Made by a program: the position numbers and the translations under genes. A stretch of DNA of 64,000 bases from Cyanodermella asteris (Eukaryota > Ascomycota > Lecanoromycetes > Ostropales > Stictidaceae), in assembly GCA_900618795.1 (NCBI GenBank), contig UYJD01000001.1, positions 1 through 64,000 of the forward strand. The letters run 5' to 3'. Numbering within the stretch: the stretch's first letter is position 1; each line of letters opens with the position of its first letter. The notes beneath the pieces are model-generated. The model was not told the origin of the DNA. It worked only from the letters and a program-made list of their open reading frames with translations, and made no database searches. Positions 41,115-54,896 of the stretch are shown piece after piece.

Positions 41115-44100
41115 GATTGGGGTCAGTCAGAGATTGGAAATTTCATCGATGGTAGCAGAATAGTTCTCCTGATCAGGGATTGAAGGACATGGTGGTTCTA
41201 GATCATGTGCGTGCTGTCAGAGAAGTTGTGATGTGTGAAGTGTTGGACTGATATCTGGTTTGACTCTGTGCACAGACGCTAATTAGGCGTTTTAGCGCTC
41301 ATAGCCGACGATCTCCGCTGTTCTGGCCGCGCCTGGCTCAAACTACGACTATTTCACCCACATTCACACGACCACGAACGAACTTCGACTTTCAAAAACC
41401 AAATATTCAAATGGCACGAAAGCCTCGTTATTCTGTCCTGCATTGAGCTAACGTACACATGGAGTGAGACCTTGACAGCCCAAGGCCATTTTTATAATAA
41501 GATGATCAACGAATGATTCCAGATTTTCAACTTTCCGACAAAGACCCCGCGTCAAATTCGTCCTTCGCATCAGCTGCATCGAAATTTTGACCTTGTCTTA
41601 CCGTCTGTTCCGGCAGACACGCGCTTAATGGTCCGGAGAGAGAACTCTGTCATACATGTCGACGGAAGAGGTGTATTCCAGCAAGTAGCCATACGCGTGT
41701 GACATGACAGCTCCAGCTATTTTCCGCCTGCTCGTGCGGAGAACTGCCACGGGACACCAATCGCTTTATTACCTTGTCCCGCAGAGAGACGGTCCTCGTA
41801 TAGACTATGCAGGCTTACTGCCGGCGTGTCTTCATTTGCCAACTTTTCGAAGCGAGTATTGGTTTGTTTGCTTCTTCGGGGCCCGCGGCCCCGCAGCGTA
41901 AGTGGGCGTAGACCTTTGACATTTCATCAGTGCAGGCAGCGGAATTTTTGTATCATCATTGCGTCGCTATGGAGCCCGAGCGTCTCGGTCGTTTTCTGCG
42001 GGCCCACGACTTTGCCGCCATAGAGGTCAGCTCCAACGATGCTTGAATGACCGCTCTTGGAGGGGTCGTCTAGCACTCTTTACAGCCAGGTAACGGAGAG
42101 GAGTCAAGTTTCACGAGACCGAAGCATCGCTTGGGGCATTTCCCCTCGATTTTCAGACCGTATCGTTGGAGATGTTCAATAGTCTTCTCAGCCCGACACC
42201 AGATCCCAAAACAGGCCATTGTTCGCCCCTTTTCTCCCAACCCTCGTAGTGAAGACTGCTGTGCGAAAGACCCATCGACGCGGACGATCTCGTGTTGCTC
42301 CAGCTGCAGCATTTGCTTGCCGTTTGTCACGAACTTCAAGTGTTTCGTCGGGTTATCAGCAGCACGACTGACGACCAGCCGTGAAAGAAGCCATTGCTCT
42401 TATTGGAACACGGGCGGCCAGCCCAAACAGAACTTGGATCGGGTACCCTGGTAACACTTCATTGCTGTCAGGTTCGTGAAGACCACAGGTGATGAGTCGA
42501 CTCATATATATTGATCAGGGCCGCACACCTGATATTCTCAAGTCACCCGACAGCCACTCCTGTACGCGTAGGTGTTGTATACACCTGAACGTTGACAGAA
42601 CTTTGTGCAATAAGCTGTCCCTGAAAGGTCTCAACAAGCTCACAGACGTATATGTTTGCCGAATCGGGATTTCGGAGCAAAAGCGAGCCGTAATCGCATA
42701 GACGTACCAACAAGGCCGGAAGACCCCGTTGCATCGAATGTGCGAGCAATTCTTCCCAAGCCCCATGCACCAGATACTGACCTCCAGTGATGCTCAGACA
42801 ATACAGAACGAGTTTGATAGCGCGCCCAGCGTTTGTGGGACTGCACCGTGAATTGGTGTTTCCACAGTCTGTTGTTCTCATATATACCTCACTTGCTGGT
42901 ATCGACAACAGCCACCCGCCGGCCAACATGAACCGGTTTGTGACATGTACGCGAGGCACCGCCGTTTTCGCTCTGCAACGCCGAGCTCATATTGCTATCA
43001 TGTACACTTGGCCGGACGGGCCTACTCTGGACTGACGTGGTCTGTAGCTTCCCGTACTGATCATCTTGTCTTTGTCCTTGGCGAGTTTTCCGCTGAATGA
43101 TCGTGAGCTGCATCGCGAACCAGGAAAGACACCAGGAGACGTTGCCTGCTCCATATTTCTCGTCCAAAAGCGGCGAAGCCGTAAAAGTCGCAGGGATCAT
43201 GATTGAAGACCGACGATCACGCCAACGTAGCTGCTCTTCCCTGTACAAATCACAGCGCAAGGAAGCACACACAGCCGTGAAAAGAACTGTGTGTGATATC
43301 TGCTTTAAGTGTATCAACCAGTGAGCCGCGAAGCATCTCAGAAACACAAACGTGTCAGTGAAACGGCGAGAGGATTGCCTTCTGACCCCGCTTTGAATCT
43401 ATAGAGGCGCGCGTATAAGGTATATAGGCGGGATGTCTGTTTTGTTTTGAACACTCTTTCAGCTTTCCACTTTCAGAAGCTGAAAAGGCCAAGCTCCGTT
43501 GGTCGGTATTAGTATCGTCTTTTGCAAAGACCCAACGTACAGCGTCAAAATCTTCTGCATGTTTGAATTTTGCGCTTCGACAAACGCAGCAGGACCTGAC
43601 CTTGATAGCGAGGCTGACGAAGGCACCGTGGACCGTATTTTCGAGTACCACGAGCTGTGTATGAAGCAAGCACACACGAACTGGTAGTGGCGATAGTTCT
43701 GGATGCTCCCTTTCATTTGTTGGTATTGTCACAGCTTTGTGCAAGGCATAGCCGAGGTTGCGAACGCCAGTCGTGAGGGAGACGAACCGAAGCCTTGAAG
43801 GCTCATATCAAAACTCACATATATGTGCAAACAAACACTCCTAAAGGCCGTGCAGTAGGCTCAGTGTCTCCATTTCGCGTTGCTCTGGTTTCTGTTGGCT
43901 TACCCGGTACCATATCGAGACGTGGCACGAGCGGAGGCGGGCCGTGGATTGTTCCAGTGCTCACTTGAGGACCGTGAAGTTGTAGATGGCCGGTTCATCT
44001 GCTCGGCACCGAAAGATCTCTTGCCGTCACTGCCAGCTTCCGCACGAAAGGACGGTCTGCCGCTCTGTTCATTTTTCTGTCCCAAGCTGTAGGTAGCTTT

Positions 44101-47100
44101 GGCGGAAGCTTTTCCGCCAAGAGCGCAGCACAGAAGCCAACGTACGGTCCTCCAAGCGCGCCATTCTCAGCCATTTGCGGAAGAATACTCTCGATTCCGT
44201 AAGTGGCGCGTGGTTCGAGACTCGCGTTCGCAAAGGCTCCAGATCATCTCAAGCCAAGACAAGACACGGCCCGGGACGTGACACAGGATTTTGATTTTGT
44301 CAGGCATGACTACCACGACGACTCCTACAAGTGGCCTTTGCCCTTGCTCTGCATATGCCGCACCGGAAAAGACAGCGACCACGGCGTGGATGCTCTTGTT
44401 GATTTTACCTCTGCGAAGTTGCGATTCATGTATGAGTTTTATATCGCGAGCGGACCGGAACCAGCCGTACCGCTTGCGATCTACGGCCTGGTACATGTCA
44501 TCTCTTGCTGTACTGGCAACGAAGCGTGACTAAGGATCTTTTGAATATCGCCTTTGAGGATGGCCCACAGAGGCCAACGAGAGCGTCTTGCTGTTGGAGG
44601 AGTTGTGGAATCTTTCTTCGGAACCAGCGGACGCCACGCACTTCTGCTAGCTGTGTTGTTTCGATAAGGATTCCAGCTTGAACTTAATGATCAGTGTCCC
44701 TGCGAGCACGACCACGAATGTTACGCACATATAGCAAATTTCAACGCCGATATCTTTTTCATCGAGTCGTCGACACGAGGGCGGAAGCGCGCCGGGACAA
44801 AACGTGGTTCTCACCTGAGCCAACGCAAATAGCGTGCATGTTTAGCTCTCCTGTTCCACGATTCCATTACGGGTGAGATAATGGACGCCCAACTCCAGCC
44901 GACGGCCGTGATCAAGATGCTCCATATCTTTTCAGGAACAACGCAGCCCCGACCGCCGTGATTTGTGCTGGAATCACATCAAAAACGAACGCTCGAGGAC
45001 GAAGCCCGTCAGAGAAGGTTTCTGGTCCTTGCACCAACAGCCATATATCGTGAGCGAAACCCGATCTCGTTTGTGCTTCTCAGAGGTCCTTTTATCCACG
45101 AGGACATACGCGCACGAAGACCGTGTTGATGTCTGTCACATCCATAAGCCAACCCCCGACAACGCCGTATGCGCTTCATCACGAGGAAGCGAAAGCAGCG
45201 GCGTATATCGGCGTAGGGTCCTTCCCAGAGCAGCGGCAAGCACCGTGTCGCACCTAAGTCTCGTTTTTGCCCGCGCAAGCAGACCAGAGCCTTCTCAACC
45301 ATGCGTGTTTGGTGCGGCTCGCATCAAATTGTTGTTGCACCGGGAGCCAGTACTCTCTCAAGCTCACAGATGAAGACCGAAGCGCCGACGCGTTTTGTTC
45401 CGTACTGTAGACACAAAACGCCATCGGTCACTGAATGCACATGCATCAACACGCTCTCATATATATATGGCCGCCACGTAGCCGGCGAGGCATCTGTTCT
45501 AAGCGGCTCCAGAGATCACACCAAGCGCCAACAGACGTGGCGTGACATCAGTAAGCTCCCCAGGAAGGACGTCTTGTCGGGCGTAATGGAACAAAGACAC
45601 GCCACCGTTTGAAACCTGAGGAATCGCATTCGGTCCCAGGGGAATTATCTTCGACGGAGGATTCAGCGCAGGAAGTCTCCTCGGAAGGATTTTGGAGCTC
45701 GACATGGCTGTTGACACGGAGAAGCCGTAGGATGTTTCACAGTGATTTTGAACCCCTTCGAGGACATGTCCAGTCGGAGACGCCCCCAAAGCGGGCGTAG
45801 CCACGCACGGAGTTCGACTTGAAAGCCTGGCAGGCACACAGGAACGCTCCAAGATGTAACTGGCGCCCGTATATGTTATCTCCTGGTTGCTATCTGGCCA
45901 GGTCTTTGGTGTCGCTCAGTCGACCGGCGAGACACGCACCAGCACCGTCAAGCTCAACTGCTGCGTTACTAGCGACCGTGACCGCTCATGCTATGCAAGC
46001 TCGACAGCCCGTCGATGAGGTCTTGTCTCGATTTGATGAGCAGAGACTGCAAGGCAGAGAGGCCGTGTCGACAGCCTGATACACCCTTATTCCCCAACGT
46101 TTGAGTTTGTTGACGAAAGATCTGAAGAAGCTGCCAGCTCAGACGTATCGAGCATGATGAGTTGAGACCGACAATCGCTCGGAACACGAAAAGGGGCCTT
46201 CAACGACTTCTTGGTGTTGTTGACCGTTTCTGACGGTATTGATCGGAGTCGAAGCGAGCCCACTGTGTCAAAATCAGGCCATTCATAATTGCGGGCGCCA
46301 GTAAGACGAGATGGTGGTGGTGTGTCGTAGATCCCTCAACCGATATTATTTGGCGGCAACGTATCCAGTATATTTTGATCAGCTCGCCGCCTCCGTACTC
46401 GAGGCAGATGACTCTCGATACAGACCGGCATCGTAGCTTTCCGAGTGTCTCAAGCTTTGGCACAACAGCGACCGTGAATCTGCTGGCTCCCAGTACTTGA
46501 CCCACAGCACCGAACTTCAAGTACTTTGAAACTGATCGAAGTTCAGTAGGCACAAGAGAGCGCAGCAGGCCATATGGTATACGGGGAGCTCGCAATTAAC
46601 GGCAGACGTGTAGCGTCTCCGGAGCTTCAAGCCGACATCAGCATATCTGGGAGGACACAAGGCCAGACCGATGAATTTTGCCATCTCACTTCCCGGATGC
46701 CGTAAAACGTCTCTCCCAAGCGAGCCAAGGCCATCGACAAAGTCACAGAAGACGACTCAGAGACGTAAGAGGCATAGCAACATCCTGTTTTGGCGAAACT
46801 GAAGCTGAAAAAGCCGAACACAAGAGGAGAACAACCGTTTCGGCTGTCATCAGGCATCAGTTGCCCGAGTGTGACATGCTGTTGGGGAGGTAATACAAGA
46901 CAGGCCCCGTACAGGATGAGTTGGGAGAACCTCAAACGACCCTAAGCCGTGCAGCAAAAGCGCTCCATGATTTCGTGAACCCACCACACAAACCACGCGA
47001 CAGACAGATCGTGTAATGAAGTCAGCATTTGAATGGTGGAAATGTCCGACAAACCCAGGCACCGACCACCAAACAGACGCGTAACGGACGACAGATCTTT

Positions 47101-48251
47101 ATGTTTTGGAAGCTCATATATATTGGAAGTTGACACCGACTCTTGTCGGGTGAAAAAGAAAAGATGCAGTGAGAGGGAAGAGAAGAGGGAATATATACCC
47201 ATCTCAGGCTTCCCGAGACCGGGGTCGATTGTGCGAGATAAAGCTTGCGAAAGAGTCCCGAAAGATAGATCCCGCTCGCGGACGCAAGCTGACTTTGTCA
47301 AAGTTGAGGAAATCGTTGGCTATGACGTGTGCCTCCACGGTACGGAGGACCGCAAGATGCGTCCTGTGAATGGTACTGCTGCTTCAGTGCATGCGTGAGT
47401 TGGATCGAGGCCGAGGGTCGGGGGTGTGTGGTCGAAGGGAGGAGACGGAAGTGGCGGGTCCCACCTTCGGAGACAAGATGACTGTGCTGAAAATGCCGCG
47501 ATCGCTGGTTTTGACCTTGATCATTCCCGGGATCGGAGGGCCGAAAGACGTCCTTGCGGTTCGGATTGTTGTTTCGGAGCATGCGTTGAGTTAGCCCCCT
47601 GGCCGAGGGTCGGGTTACGAGCGATGGGCGGAGCTTTAAGTTGCGAGATGTAAGCGGTGAGTGGTGAGCTGTGAGTGCTGCTCAGGATTGTTTCGAGATC
47701 GGATCGATATTCAGGACCGAAGGGCTGGGAGTCATAGGTTACTGGTATCGGGGTTTATGACTTGGGCAAAAATGTCTGCTGTGCTGTATGGCCATGTGGT
47801 CTGGGATGAAACGGGGTGGACTCTGAGGAAGTCGGCGTACATTGACTGCTCAAGACACCTTGATTGCTCACCCCTGTGCGCCCTTTCGTCGGTACTGGAG
47901 CATGAATCAGGGTTTTAGTTTTCGTTGTCGGTGATTCTGAAATACGTAAGGCGGTGTGTGTGAAAAAGGCCTTCAGGATGTAGATGACCGGCTGTCTTCT
48001 CATCGTATCGCTCGACTCAATTTCGGAATGGATGTGTACTTTGCGGGCTTGTAGCTGGAGGTCCTGCACTCGCTTGCGCGCCACGACCTGTGCTTGTTAT
48101 CACAGAAACCGAAAGGGATGAGCGTTCCAATATCATGTCATTCTATCAGTAATGCTGTTTCAACAGCTATCGGTGCCCTGCGGCCATCAGCCAGACCGGC
48201 CAAGGAGGCTTACCATGCGTTGTTCATGTTCGTGTTCATGTCCATGTCCCC
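41115..48251. other. 7.1-kb block without recognisable genes, with recurrent CTCATATATA elements
   Basis: This is the longest stretch with no gene I can recognise. Base composition is like the rest of the window, so it does not look RIP-degraded. The ten-base word CTCATATATA occurs at 42501, 42877, 45456 and 47113, with a variant at 43814 (CTCACATATATG). Many frames of 90-150 codons occur on the minus strand (42543-42959, 42889-43347, 43355-43744, 46200-46595, 46942-47301), but none has a family motif or convincing introns. It may hold long non-coding RNAs, orphan genes or worn-out sequence. Confidence 0.5.
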
Positions 48252-50185
<1,934 letters not shown>

Positions 50186-52331
50186 TCAAACCTCCAACGT
50201 CAACTTCTGCCCCTTTACCCTGCCAATGACAATCTCGGCAGCGTACTTGGGAATAACCTCATCATCATGCAACATCTCAAACTCCTCACTGGCGTCACGG
50301 CCCATGTGCGAGAACAGAGCCTGGGGTCCACCGGGGTGCTCGTCCAACCAGTTGGTGACGTCGAGGACGACACCCTTGACGGCGATCCACAGGTCGTCCT
50401 TCTTGTTGTGCTTGGCGACCTCCTCGAGCGAGTACTCCTTATCGGGGATCTTGAAGTCGGTGGGCGAGTCGGCCTGCTTGACCTTGCCGGCATCCTGGCC
50501 CTTGCCAGTGACGGGGCCGGCAGATGTCTGGGACTGCTCAGCGATCTGGGGGGCAGCGGCGCTGGCGCCGGCGCCGGAAGAAGCGCCCCACTCGACGTTG
50601 ATCTTGCCGGGTGTTGAGGGGTCGATGTGTAGGGAGATCTGGCCAAGACGCTGGGCGGCGGAACCGGCGCCGCCGGCGACGAGGTTCTTGAAGAGGTACT
50701 CGGAGGCGGAGTCACCGGCGACACGACCGTAGACGACGCAGCCGAGGAGAGATGAACCACCGAGACGGTTGGCACCGTGGACACCACCGGCAAGCTCACC
50801 GCAAGCGTACAGACCGTCAAAGGGCTGCTTTTCGGCGTTGAGGACGGAGGCCTTGTCGTTGATCTCGATACCTCCCATGGTGAAGTGGAGAACGGGCTCC
50901 ATGACGGAGACGTGGAAGGTGTCGTCGAGGTTGAAAGGCATGTTGTGGAAGAACTTCTTTCCCCAGGGGTCCTTCTCCTTGCCGTCGGCAATGGCGTTGT
51001 AGGTCTTGAAGGTCTTCTCGAGAGCCTCCTTGGAGCAGCCAATCTCCTTGACGAGCTCGGCACCGGTCATCTTCTTCATCAAGCCACGACCGCTGTAGTG
51101 ACGAGTGTGGAAGTCGAGAACGTTGGAGGCCTTGCTGTTGAGGACCAGACGGACGGGCCAGTTGCCAGCGTCCTTCTGCTCCCACTCCTTGCCGGAGACG
51201 TAGTCGCGGTGGCCAAGTTCGTCGCAGAAACGCTGGCCCTTGTTGTTGAGCAAAAGACCACCCTCACCACGGAGAGCTAGAAACGTCAGTCTTCGAGATT
51301 TCAGAAACTTGCAGGCTGTGCTTACCCTCAGCGGCCAAGAACTTCCACTTGCTGCCCGGGTCCTTGGGGTCGACCAGACCAGTCGGGTGAACCTGAACCT
51401 TGTCCAAATCGATACCGTTGCCACCAATTTCCATGCACATCTTCAGGCCGTCTCCAGTAGCGTGGGTACCGTTGGTCGAGGCGAGGCCGAATGTGTCGGG
51501 CCTGTGCTTCTTGAGCAGAGAGCCCTCGCCGAAATCGGCAGCGTAACCACCGGTGGCGAGAACGACGACACCGTCGATAGTGTGCGACTTGCCATCAAAC
51601 TCGTACGTAACACCGGTGACCTTGTTGCCCTCTTTGTTGACTTTTGTGACCTTGGCCTTCTTGATGACCCTCATGCGGGTGGGGTCCGACTCGCACAGCT
51701 CCTCCATGCGCTGCATCAGGGCGTATGTGATGGCCATACCGGGGAACTTGGCATCGTGGCCACGGTGAGTTCGCTGGTAAGAGTGACCACTGTGAGTTGT
51801 TAGTATAGCTCAAATTTGGCAACTCTACTGGGAGTACTGACCCCAATCGCGAAACGAGGGTGAGGTCGAGGTTGAAGACATCCTGCAGCCACTCGACGGC
51901 GCTGGCAGACTTGTAGGTCAGGACCTTGATCAGGTCGGGTCTCGCCTTGTCACGGGCGGACTTGATTGTGTCGTCGTAGAACTGCTTGACGCTGTCGCCA
52001 ATCTTGAGGTCGACCTGGGTGCGGGTGAGGGCACCGTTGATGCCGGACGTGGCCTTTGTGGAGTTGCCGCCAAAGAAGTCTGCGGGGAAAACGAGTCAGT
52101 GCTGTTCCGATTGACCGTAGGAATGCAGACCAGATCTCGCGCTCGCAACCTCGCAACCAACCGGTCTGCGATTCGCAAACGAGGACAATCTCAACGTCGG
52201 CATGCACATCTGGGGATCGACTTACTGTTCTTGTCGAGCAAGACAACGCTGCCACCGTTGAGGTAGACGGTATGGGCGGCCGACAGACCGGACAGACCGC
52301 CACCCACGACAATGACGCTCGGGGTAGTCAT
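50186..52331 (-). CDS. soluble FAD-dependent fumarate reductase with C-terminal cytochrome b5 domain
   Basis: Four exons: 52331-52226, 52079-51842, 51789-51326 and 51276-50186; introns of 146, 52 and 49 nt agree in phase, giving 632 residues. The N-terminus holds the FAD fingerprint IVVGGGLSGLSAAHTVYLNG and then FFGGNSTKATSGINGA, as in yeast Osm1/Frd1. Further flavoprotein blocks are VVVLATGGYAADF, DKVQVHPTGLVDP and YACGELAGGVHGANRLGG. After an Ala/Gly-rich linker comes a cytochrome b5 domain with the haem ligands His583 (HPGG) and His606 (EMLHDDE). The enzyme reduces fumarate to succinate and helps reoxidise FADH2 when oxygen is low. No signal peptide or SKL tail is present, so it is probably cytosolic. 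An HAP-type CCAATCAG lies about 300 nt upstream. Confidence 0.93.
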
Positions 52332-53687
52332 GATGAGATGTATATGGGAGAATGAGGAGGCTCGAAAGGAGAGGATGTAACACACACGATGGTCGAAGGA
52401 AGTGTGCAGAAGGGCGCAGGATATAGGATAGCAAGATGCTGGGACGGCGAGGCGAAGAGAGTGGAAACTACCTCGGTTCTGACTGAGTCGCGACAAAGCT
52501 TCGACTCAGCCAATGGCGGCGTTACCCCGGAATCCAGAGCTTGCACACAGAAATCATCTCTCTTCCCCCACCGAACCAGCTGCGAAGTATAGCCGCGGCG
52601 ATGTGTCGGGGCGCCCATAATCAGTCTCTGGCTGATTGGCTCGATGGCTGCGCGTCTTCCAGGTCAGATGCTCGAGCTTCTGGCCCGCCAGACAGGGCTC
52701 CACAAGACTTTTTCACATGTCTCTCACACAAAATGTCACTCTCCCTACCTACCTGCGAACGAAGGAGGTTTTTTCGAAACTCTCCAGCAGTCGTGGTTAT
52801 GTTTTCTGGGGAAACCCCTTGGGGTACGAACGCCTCCAGGGCCGACCTGGTATCCACCTACACCTATCACAGCGTTCCTAAAGCAATGTGCTCCCACCTA
52901 AGCTTCAGGGCCTTTTTGTGTCTTACAGTGTGGCAAGTCGAGTGTCGAGGCCTCGAGGGTCCAAACCTGCCACACGTCGAACAACCCATGACTATATTCT
53001 GACATCGACGGGTGTGTTCTATGCTTGGAACCCATAACAGACGGTCTCGTGTCTTGGGACTGTTAATGCGCAATGAAATTGTCGAGCATTCCCCTGCCTG
53101 TCAGTGTAGGACGCTCACGTGCTGGATCCGCCGCCTGACATGTGAACACCGGCGGGTTTCTGCTTTCGGATTTCCGCCGTGAACATCTTGATACTGCCTT
53201 CGGCCTTTGTGTTATTTCTTGTCCCAATTCTGATTTCTGCGCTCGACCAAAGAAGCATAGCGACGTCCGAGCAGTGAAGTAGGACCTTCGTCCCGGGCTG
53301 GTAATCCCGCTGCTCTACATGCTGCATGTTTCGGCAGGTCGATACTGCTGTTTGGCTGTGCAGGATGGTTCTGGTCTCAAGAAAAGTTCATGGAGACATC
53401 ACGCTATGCTATCATACCAAACAATGTCGAGCCAGAGCGGCCTCCATTAGGCTATCAGTGGCATGAACTCGCAGCTGCAGGAATGCAAGAGCTACCGCAC
53501 GACATCAAACGTGCGAGCCACATCGCACAACAGTTTTGCCATTTTCAGAGGGTATATCAGGAAATTCAAGAGTTTCGCCTGTCCGCTGCGCTCAACCTTG
53601 GGTTAGTCGCTGTTTCGTGGGAGCGCTCGCTAGCAAGTAACGCCGGCGGTAAGATCGCCTCGACAATTGCCATCAGCTAGCTTACAG
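52332..53687. other. intergenic spacer with fumarate reductase promoter
   Basis: About 1.35 kb. The part near 52332-52650 is the reductase promoter with CCAAT boxes. A 96-codon plus-strand frame at 53390-53680 ends just before the Gln-rich gene's stop; it has no family resemblance and I do not call it. Confidence 0.4.
52632..52639 (-). promoter_or_regulatory. CCAATCAG box upstream of the fumarate reductase gene
   Basis: The minus strand reads CCAATCAG at 52639-52632, and a second CCAAT lies on the plus strand at 52510-52514. CCAAT is the site of the HAP (CBC) complex, which in ascomycetes controls respiratory and haem-linked genes. Binding is inferred from the sequence only. Confidence 0.35.
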
Positions 53688-54896
53688 CTAGTTAGGTACT
53701 TGTCCGTCCCAGTCGATCATCGAATCGAGCGACCCGTAGAGAGCTGAGAGGTCACCGTTTCCGCGTGATCTCTGATGTCTCTGCGCACAAGTTTCGCCAC
53801 CAACTTCATCATGGCATATACATCTTATATGCCTCGACTTGGCATGTTCACATGCCCCTTCTTTCCTTGCTTTTATGTAGCTCGCGTGGTTCATGTTTCT
53901 CCTGTTGTGAGACAGCTCGCTGCTCCGCCGTCGCCGTTGCTGCTGCTGCTGCTGCTGCTGATTCCCGTGAGGTGGTCTCAGGTCAAGTGGCTGATCATGA
54001 GCAGCCCTGTGCCCGAGCTGTTGGGCAGCAGAATTCGCATACGGAAGCCTCATGTCTGCCTGAGGATTGCTGTCGACATTCGGAAGGGGCTCTGTGGCGG
54101 CTGAATGAGAAGGATCAGGAAAGTACGGCTGAGCTTCCCGGTTGTGGGGAGTTTTTTCGAATCTTGTGTTTGCTGACACATCGGAGTATCCATGCGGGCA
54201 TTGACGAAGAGGAGGTTGACTCGTCAACGGCACATCTGGAGCTTGATGGCGGCGTTGTTGCGCCACCCTGAAGAAGTCGATGAAGATATTGCGCACTCTG
54301 AAGAAGGTTTGAACTTTGCGCAGATCCGGGCCATCTCGTCTGAACGTTTCAACGTCTACGCTGAGAACGTGGACACGATAGATCTGGTAAGGGCCACAGC
54401 GTTGGCAGTTGTGGGTTATCACTGTCCACTCCAGTACCTCGCCATCTCCTTGCATTGGAATCTGCTGAGGATGTGGGCCGATCAGTGGAACGGCCTGGTT
54501 ATGCCACTTGTTCGCTCTGCGAGAAATGACGGTTGTCGACAGCACGCCACATATGTAGCAGAGGCTTCTGTCTTGAGGGAAGCCATTCGTCTCGTCGAAT
54601 TGGCAGCCAGTAAAGGCGTCATCGTTGATGTTGGGAGGAGCAGCGTTGTGCAATATGTCCTGCTCCCGAATTTGGTTGGGAAGGTGCCCAGAATCGTGGA
54701 TATTCGGTAGGCTGTCGTAGCTCGTGTTCGAGGATGGCAATGGCTGATGTCCGATGGGAGCTGAGCTGTGGGATGCCGTGCCGTACGAGTGCTGATGGCG
54801 GTGCTGGCTAGCCGGACGAGCACGCGGATCAAGTGGCGTCGAGTAATCAGGATACCGCGAGGCGAGGAAAGCTCTTTGTCCCTGACTACCTGCCAT
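53688..54896 (-). CDS. Gln-rich protein of unknown function with CxxC pairs
   Basis: Intronless, 402 residues from ATG 54896; an upstream in-frame GTG is ignored. The first 130 residues are Ser/Pro/His-rich and probably disordered. A possible small folded unit follows, with two CxxC pairs, CYIC (in RSLCYICGVLSTTVI) and CQRC (in THNCQRCGPYQIYRV), about 55 residues apart, suggesting a zinc-binding site. The C-terminal half contains eight consecutive Gln then four Arg (near 53950, a CTG-repeat on the plus strand), and another Cys/His cluster near the end (CEHAKSRHIRCICHDE). No family is recognised. Such layouts are common in fungal regulators and RNA-associated proteins, but this is only a resemblance. 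Confidence 0.6.
   Translation of the reverse strand: MAGSQGQRAFLASRYPDYSTPLDPRARPASQHRHQHSYGTASHSSAPIGHQPLPSSNTSYDSLPNIHDSGHLPNQIREQDILHNAAPPNINDDAFTGCQFDETNGFPQDRSLCYICGVLSTTVISRRANKWHNQAVPLIGPHPQQIPMQGDGEVLEWTVITHNCQRCGPYQIYRVHVLSVDVETFRRDGPDLRKVQTFFRVRNIFIDFFRVAQQRRHQAPDVPLTSQPPLRQCPHGYSDVSANTRFEKTPHNREAQPYFPDPSHSAATEPLPNVDSNPQADMRLPYANSAAQQLGHRAAHDQPLDLRPPHGNQQQQQQQQRRRRSSELSHNRRNMNHASYIKARKEGACEHAKSRHIRCICHDEVGGETCAQRHQRSRGNGDLSALYGSLDSMIDWDGQVPN

Noticed and set aside
42543-43744. A near-contiguous series of minus-strand frames of 129-152 codons
   Set aside because: At about 50 percent GC, frames of this size arise by chance. They lack ATG starts or family motifs and I see no introns linking them.
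41115-48251. Degenerate transposon as the explanation for the gene-poor block
   Set aside because: I found no terminal repeats, no transposase or reverse transcriptase motif, and no AT-rich RIP-like composition.
53390-53680. 96-codon plus-strand frame next to the Gln-rich gene
   Set aside because: It has an ATG but no recognisable motif, and it ends within eight bases of the neighbouring stop; coding status is not supported.
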